Source: Durusdinium trenchii
Lineage: Eukaryota > Sar > Dinophyceae > Suessiales > Symbiodiniaceae
NCBI GenBank assembly: GCA_963970005.1
Contig: CAXAMN010003592.1
Location: forward strand, 322,454 to 386,453
Direction of reading: 5' to 3'
DNA length: 64,000 nucleotides
Part shown: positions 58,622-64,000 of the stretch, in pieces
Numbering within the stretch: the stretch's first letter is position 1
Layout of the letters: each line of letters opens with the position of its first letter
Position numbers and translations under genes: made by a program
The notes under the pieces: generated by a model
Database searches by the model: none
Told to the model about the DNA's origin: nothing
What the model saw: only the letters and a program-made list of their open reading frames with translations

Positions 58622-59193
58622 GCAAAGCACCATGTACTAGTAGAGCTCACATAAATCCGCAGGTGGGACAGCAATAAGTTCAGCCGTACAGGTTGAGAAG
58701 ATGAGTTTGGCTCACGTGGGTGGGGCCCCCAGCAATGTTCGCCGCATGGCCTTTTACGGTTGCCCCGTAGGAGGACTGTGACCGTCACGCGTCAGGGTCA
58801 TTCGTCTATTGTTGGAGGCGTGTCAAGTGTGCAAGTGGAGCTGGGTTTACTTGGTCGGTCCTGGTCTTAGGTTCTTTCGTTGAAATTTCAGCCTGAACAA
58901 GCAGCTGCCAAATCGGTCTCGATTGAACTGAATTCACCGGGGGTAGCGACATGTTCATGGATACTTTTAGAGTGGTACATCAATATAATATAGCAAGTGT
59001 TTTAGTGGGCAATGGAGGGCGGAGGCCCATGTTTTTGTGGAGCTCTTGGGGTCTGGAGTCCAGCCATCGAAGAAACGACATCAAAAGAAATTATAGAACC
59101 TCAACAAACAAGAACATGAAAATCCTTTCCAACCAAACCTCAGTTTGAAGGCCTCCAATCTATAACAAAGGCACCTGCCACCTTCACTCAGGA

Positions 59194-59232
59194 AGTCTGC
59201 GATCTTTGCGCCACCACTGAAGCGCCTGAAGT
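59194..59232 (+). CDS. Possible short exon (weak)
   Basis: CTCAG|G acceptor, then EVCDLCATTEAP. Two cysteines, no family. Listed because its acceptor and phase suit the preceding coiled-coil exon. Confidence 0.25.
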
Positions 59233-59859
59233 TGAACCTTTCCACACCTCCTGATCCACCGAGCTCCAATCTTGACGCCGTGTCCAAGCAGATCTGGTGA
59301 GATGCGTCCAATGCTTTGGTATTTGCAAAAGTCTTTTGAACCCAAGGATTGGTCCTTGGGACTCGGGGCACTTACCGACCTACCAGCATTTGCAATGCCT
59401 ATATATTAATAAGTATCAGTATAACTTTAGATATTTGGTGCAGGCCCTGGATGGAACAGATCGACTTCAGAGCATGTCCAAATGACAAGAAACGCTCGTG
59501 AAACCAACGTCTGGTTGACCCAATCCAGGTTGTAAGTTCATTGTGCCGTGTTCAAATCCACCTCGCAAATGCCCATAGTTCACCCATAAGGATGGGGAGA
59601 TAATGCCAAAAGTCGCTACAGTAACTACAGTATAGACCCCATTTGAGGTTGTCATGGAGTCAGAAGGAAGGACCTTCAAATGGTGAAAACTTTCAATCAA
59701 AAGACTTTGGCTATTGTTTGCTGCTTTGCTGGGTCAGAATTGCTTGCGAATACTAAAGCCTGGAATCATTTCCTCGCTGCTGGGCGTCCAGATTTTATCC
59801 AAAACCGCAGGGTCCAGCCTGACCGCTGGACCAGGCTGGTTTAGCGGCGTCACCATGTC

Positions 59860-60005
59860 ACGTCCAGCGGCGTCGTCGCGTGTGCAACACATGCGCTGCT
59901 TGACCCTCAAAGCGCTGCGACGTGCATTGAAAACATGGCAGCGACGTCAGCGGTTGGTTCGGCTCGGCCTGTCGATTGGGGTTCGGGCCGGGCTTGTACA
60001 GAGTT
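59860..60005 (+). CDS. Possible basic exon (weak)
   Basis: GC-rich frame reading CLTLKALRRALKTWQRRQRL, then VRLGLSIGVRAGLVQS and TAA. The very basic helix may be real coding sequence or a by-product of composition. No family. Confidence 0.3.
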
Positions 60006-60630
60006 AAGAACAGCCTCAGCCCACCGCGCCACATGGCGCACCATGTCACGGAGGAAGTTCACAAAAGTGCTGACAGGATTTTCCCCATTGAGTCTGAGCT
60101 AGGGTGTGATTGATCCACTGTAGGGGGTGATTGATCCACTGGAAGTTCTTGCATTCAAAAGCACAGAAGAGCCACGGTTTGCACTGGTTGCACGCCATGC
60201 TGCAACATGGAAGGGGATCGCAATTTGGGATATTTGGGTAACTCTAAAACTGCACTAATTCAATTTGCACTAAGTCCAGGCCACTTCCCTCCGAGGCATG
60301 GGGGTCCGGCGCCGTAGGGGTGGAGCCAGGCGGCGCAGGTGCGTGCAAAAGGCGGTGCCATTGGGTTTGACCGGGAACGGCCGGGCTTGGAAGCCTGCAT
60401 CCAACGGCGAACAACTCATGGTACTCTTGGACTCACTGACATGAAAGTGGAAGCCCCTGCGTATTTTGTAGAGGAAAGTCGTTTTTGAAAGGCTCATTTT
60501 CAACTTCCATGTTAGTGGGTGAGTGTGTGCAATTAGAATATTCACGAAAGCGAGCTCAGAAGGAGCTCAGCGGAAGTTGTTGTTTACGAAATATGGCGAG
60601 GCTCAAAATTGAAAGGTTCAGTGAACTAAA

Positions 60631-60817
60631 TTGATTCTTTCAATTAAAGGGAGGGGTCAGCCGAGGGAGGGGGGCCCCCCCCTTGTCTCACCCCTCCCTT
60701 TTTATTGATTCTTTCAATAACCACCCCCCCTCACAAAGGAATTGATATTTCAATTGCAGATTGAAACGTCTAAGGGGGGGGGCGGCCCCCCCTCTGTAAA
60801 GTGAATTGAAAGAATCT
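60631..60817. repeat. Nested inverted repeats with G and C runs
   Basis: TTGATTCTTTCAAT occurs at 60631 and 60705 and inverted (ATTGAAAGAATC) at 60805. AAAGGGAGGGGT at 60646 pairs with ACCCCTCCCTTT at 60690. Self-complementary G/C runs are at 60670-60682 and 60773-60792. The region could form several alternative hairpins. Confidence 0.8.
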
Positions 60818-60839
60818 ATTCGACGTCGAGTTTTTTTTT

Positions 60840-61855
60840 TATATGTGTTCGGTTGACTCAGCCAACAACACTTTGCGCTCGTGGCACAAAAGCGTTGCGT
60901 TGCTGCCCTCCCTCCGCATCCCCTTGATCCTGCCACACCTCTCGCTTTCGTCCCCACTGTCCTGAAGCGCTGGCCTATTACATGTTGTTCACTATGTAAT
61001 CACTATGTCATGCGGTGCAAACATTCATCGATTGGTGCTAGCTGGTAGGATCAGACGTCAGAAAGGCAGGGGAATCTGTGGCATTTGTTTGTTGGCATGC
61101 ATTCCCCGCGACTATGACTATATATATATAAGATGTACGTGGAAATTTGCTCTGAATGCCAACGTTGTTTTCGGGAGAAAGGGAATGGATTTGTGATAGG
61201 CCTAGTCCTTTTGTCATTCAGCTTGCCTAAGTCCAAAGTACACAATGTCTGAACAAAAGCCATGTTGCGAGCGTTGGGGTGTTCACATTGAAAGTACGTA
61301 GCCTTGCTTTTTCGTTCCACAGGCCTGGCGGCTTTCTGCAATAAATTTTGATCTATGTCGCTATGCAGGCATCCCATTGGTTGGTAGGGCCACTCATGTC
61401 TCCAAGTTAGTTTACGGTACAAAGGGAGAAGCTTTGTTTTTTTGCAGATTTTGTAGATGACATGAAATTGGAATCCACCAACACGGGCAGCCAGCCAACC
61501 AGAAAAAACACAATGAAAAACTCACCCTTTGGAAAACGACATTTGCTGTTTCACAGGAAGTTACTCATATATTAAGGTCCTATGGAGCGTGTCCGAGCGC
61601 CAAGTAGTCAAATAGAAATACATCTCCAAACAATTCAGATGAAATTACAGCAACACACAGCACGGTTATTGTTGCAGGAACATTGACTTAATTCATGCAT
61701 ATTCCCGTGGATTAGGCTACGTGATTCCTATTCAGATTGACTCAGACATTTAGAAGCTTATTACCTTTTAGCCATTCTATAGCTACCCACTCCAGACCCC
61801 ACCAGGACTATACCAGACAATCAGTTCCGAAAACCTTCGACTGCGTGTGATCACC
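60840..61855. other. Gene-poor stretch upstream of the acetyltransferase gene
   Basis: No splice-bounded coding block or family motif seen. It presumably holds the promoter of the gene starting at 61856. I saw no certain regulatory motif. Confidence 0.4.
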
Positions 61856-63810
61856 ATGGCACGGCCCCTGCCGGTGCTGCCGGGTGGCCACCAGTTGGAG
61901 CTGCGCCGGGTGGAGGTGACACAGCTGCCGGAGTGCGCCGAACTGGAAGCGGCCTCATATCCCGAGGATGAGGCGACCTCAGTGGACCGTGCAGCTGTGG
62001 GGGGATTCAAGTCCCCGCCCTGATTGTCCAGGGAAATGGAGGGGGCCAGTAGATGGTGTGGTGGTGTCCGATCATGATCCAACGTCCGATCATCATGACA
62101 CCAATCCATCATGTATCAGGTTTATTGATATTTGTTGAGTCGCTCTTTGTTGATCAATGGCTGTGAAGGGTGCCTTCGGTCAAGGGTGTACCGTTTGGAA
62201 CGGGATGGCAGGTGTTCAGCTGCGTCTGCTGAAGGATCAGGGTCAAAGTTGACAAATTTGACATGCTGCAGATCTTACAAGAACCGACACGAGGAGCCAG
62301 TCAAGTCTCAGGTCATTGACCTTGCCGGGATGGTAAGAAACACCACTAGTGTTTAGGTATAGTTCAGCCAGCATATGATCATAGACTTTATGTTTTTCAT
62401 GGGGACATGGTCATCCAACTAGCAGAGGTGAATTAGCGAGGACCTTTGCTGTTCACCAATGCCACCAGCGCTCGCTGCTCTGTGAAGTCATGAGCACAAA
62501 GAATTCCTGTAGACATCAAACACCTGCATATTTGCACCTTCTCAACCCTCCCTTCCCACAGAATCTGCATGACACGGGCCAGCTTGACTGGATGATTGGA
62601 GCAATCACTTCGCACAACCGTTCAGACCAAGAAACAGCGTTGACACCGCCTTTTTGAGGCGGCCTCCCCAGAGAGTATGGCACAGCGGCAGCGCGTGGCG
62701 GGGGACTTCTTTTGGGCACTGATGGATGCACGGCGTCACACGCGTGATCACGCGTGGATTCATCGCTGGGGATGTTTTTGTCCACGCATCACGGTTGGAA
62801 GGGTCACTCGACTCACAAGGTCTCAGGTTCGACCCTCCGACGTTTGGCACACTTGCGTGGCGGGTCTCACGCTCTGACGAACAGCTCGAGCCGAACAGTT
62901 TCACGTGGAACTCTTCGGCCGCATGAGGATTCCAAGAGCTCCAGCTTGCTGGGCTTTGTGAATGGCACTTGCATCAATGGCACTACCTTGACGGAAGAGG
63001 CCATGGAGACTCATCAGCCTGGAGGCCAGGATTGGGTGTCAAGGCATTTGGTGATCTAATGTGATTCCTTAGCCCGACACCTAAGAGGAGCCCGACAAGT
63101 GGATGGCTGTCCTCCCTGGTTGCTTCGTGATGGTTCGTAGGATGATGTCAAATGGTTCCCGGTTTTTTTTCTGGGGCCGATCTCAGCCACAGTCAAATGG
63201 CTCGGCTGAGGGCGCCTTCTTTGCATTCACTCGGTGGTGGTGAAAGAGGCACATCGACGCAAAGGCGCTGAGAGGATAGGGGCAGACCATGCTGCAGAGT
63301 AGGTAGCAGGTGAATTCATGCGAAGTAGGTTGAGTGGGAGGATACATGAAGATACATGAAGATACCAAAGACAACCAGGCAAGCTTGAAAAAGACACACT
63401 TCAGACTTCAGACGATCATGAATCATGCTTATTTTTTGAGTGAATTATTGAAGGAGATGTACAGTCTGAAGGTGTTCTTGTTTTGACGTGAATTCTTGAT
63501 CTATGGGAAAGATGAACCTGATAGACCAGGATGGATGACGGAAGTTCCCAACGAAGGAAGATAGCACTGGGCTGTGGGCGCGCAGCCACCCTGCAGAAAG
63601 GCACCATATTTTAAGTAGTTTATCCTTTCACGCCCCGGCGTGCAAGGCATGTTTCCTCACATGCATTGCCTTTACCCCCAGCTGAGTGGTTTCTCTTCCG
63701 GCCCGATCCCCGGCGGCTTCCTCAATTCCAATCCCGGGGATCGCTGGCGATGCCAGGGCTGGCCTTAGCAATGTTGCAGGAGTATCTTCGGGCTGTGGCT
63801 GCATTGCAAG
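61856..63810 (+). CDS. Arylalkylamine N-acetyltransferase-like GNAT (3' end beyond window)
   Basis: GNAT enzymes of this type transfer acetyl from acetyl-CoA to amines such as serotonin or other arylalkylamines. Five exons join in phase: 61856-61993, 62674-62727, 62937-63021, 63211-63264 and 63757-63810. Exon 1 starts in CACCATGG and encodes LELRRVEVTQLPECAELEAA, then SYPEDEATSVDRA, the family's N-terminal acidic segment. Then come SMAQRQRVAGDFFWALMD, SSSLLGFVNGTCINGTTLTE with EEAMETHQPG, the core strand LLCIHSVVVKEAHRRK leading to the acetyl-CoA loop, and GLALAMLQEYLRAVAALQ. The acetyl-CoA loop reads RRKGLA, a variant of R/Q-x-x-G-x-G/A. Donors are GC, GC, GA, GC and GT. The C-terminal substrate-binding part lies to the right of the window. 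Confidence 0.8.
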
Positions 63811-64000
63811 GTGGGCAGTGTCAGCTTGGGTGGTGGGACATGTGGACGGCGGATTGGTACGGCGTGGACTTTCGAAGGTGGCGATGCTTTTAAGATGCTT
63901 CATGGCCTGTCATGTGCAGATGCAAGTAATTAGAATGGATGGAGTCCGGATGGAGAACGGGCCGTGTTCTTGCAAGTTTGCAGTGGTTCTTTTGAACAAT

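Noticed and set aside
1..64000. tRNA, rRNA or other structural RNA genes and minus-strand protein genes
   Set aside because: I saw no cloverleaf, rRNA or snRNA signature and no minus-strand exon chain with conserved motifs. A covariance-model scan would settle the RNA part.

Overview
The window reads as nuclear DNA of a dinoflagellate, most likely one of the Symbiodiniaceae. The signs are: exons of 20-200 bases scattered through introns of hundreds to thousands of bases; intron donors that are mostly GC or GA and only sometimes GT, with acceptors followed by G (AG|G); all confident genes on the + strand; and an alveolin, the cytoskeletal family that defines alveolates. Long open frames are almost absent. 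I found genes by stringing short exons together and checking that reading phase carries across each junction. No cDNA was available, so exon ends are inferred from phase, splice dinucleotides and protein-family alignment.

Layout. 1-950: minisatellite arrays. 2.6-15.9 kb: about fifteen coding-looking exons of one or more + strand genes I cannot name; the first look helical or HEAT-like. 16.9-57.8 kb: exons of the TFIIH helicase XPD (ERCC2), from the A-H-N-I-D part of its DEAH box to a C-terminal stop. The first ~230 residues (Walker A, Fe-S region) are not visible here. 26.7-42.7 kb: a complete-looking alveolin gene of about 24 exons (about 590 codons in one continuous frame), with an EF-hand at its N-terminus, lying inside one ~24.6 kb XPD intron on the same strand. 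45.1-48.4 kb, same intron: a further set of EF-hand exons, partly a recent tandem duplication, with a 10-N assembly gap exactly where a coding exon is expected. 58.3-60.0 kb: weak exons of an unknown gene. 61.9-63.8 kb and off the right edge: an arylalkylamine N-acetyltransferase-like GNAT gene.

Introns and spacers carry several repeat families: two dispersed hairpin (MITE-like) elements with two copies each, a CTACTAG-rich repeat at four loci in both orientations, a ~175-bp tandem satellite, 42-, 39- and 48-bp minisatellites, AT microsatellites and a CTG-rich tract. The three named genes act separately: XPD in nucleotide excision repair and transcription, alveolin in the cortical membrane skeleton, and the acetyltransferase in acylation of small amines. 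The main point of interest is their arrangement: a full alveolin gene plus an EF-hand exon array inside one intron of XPD.
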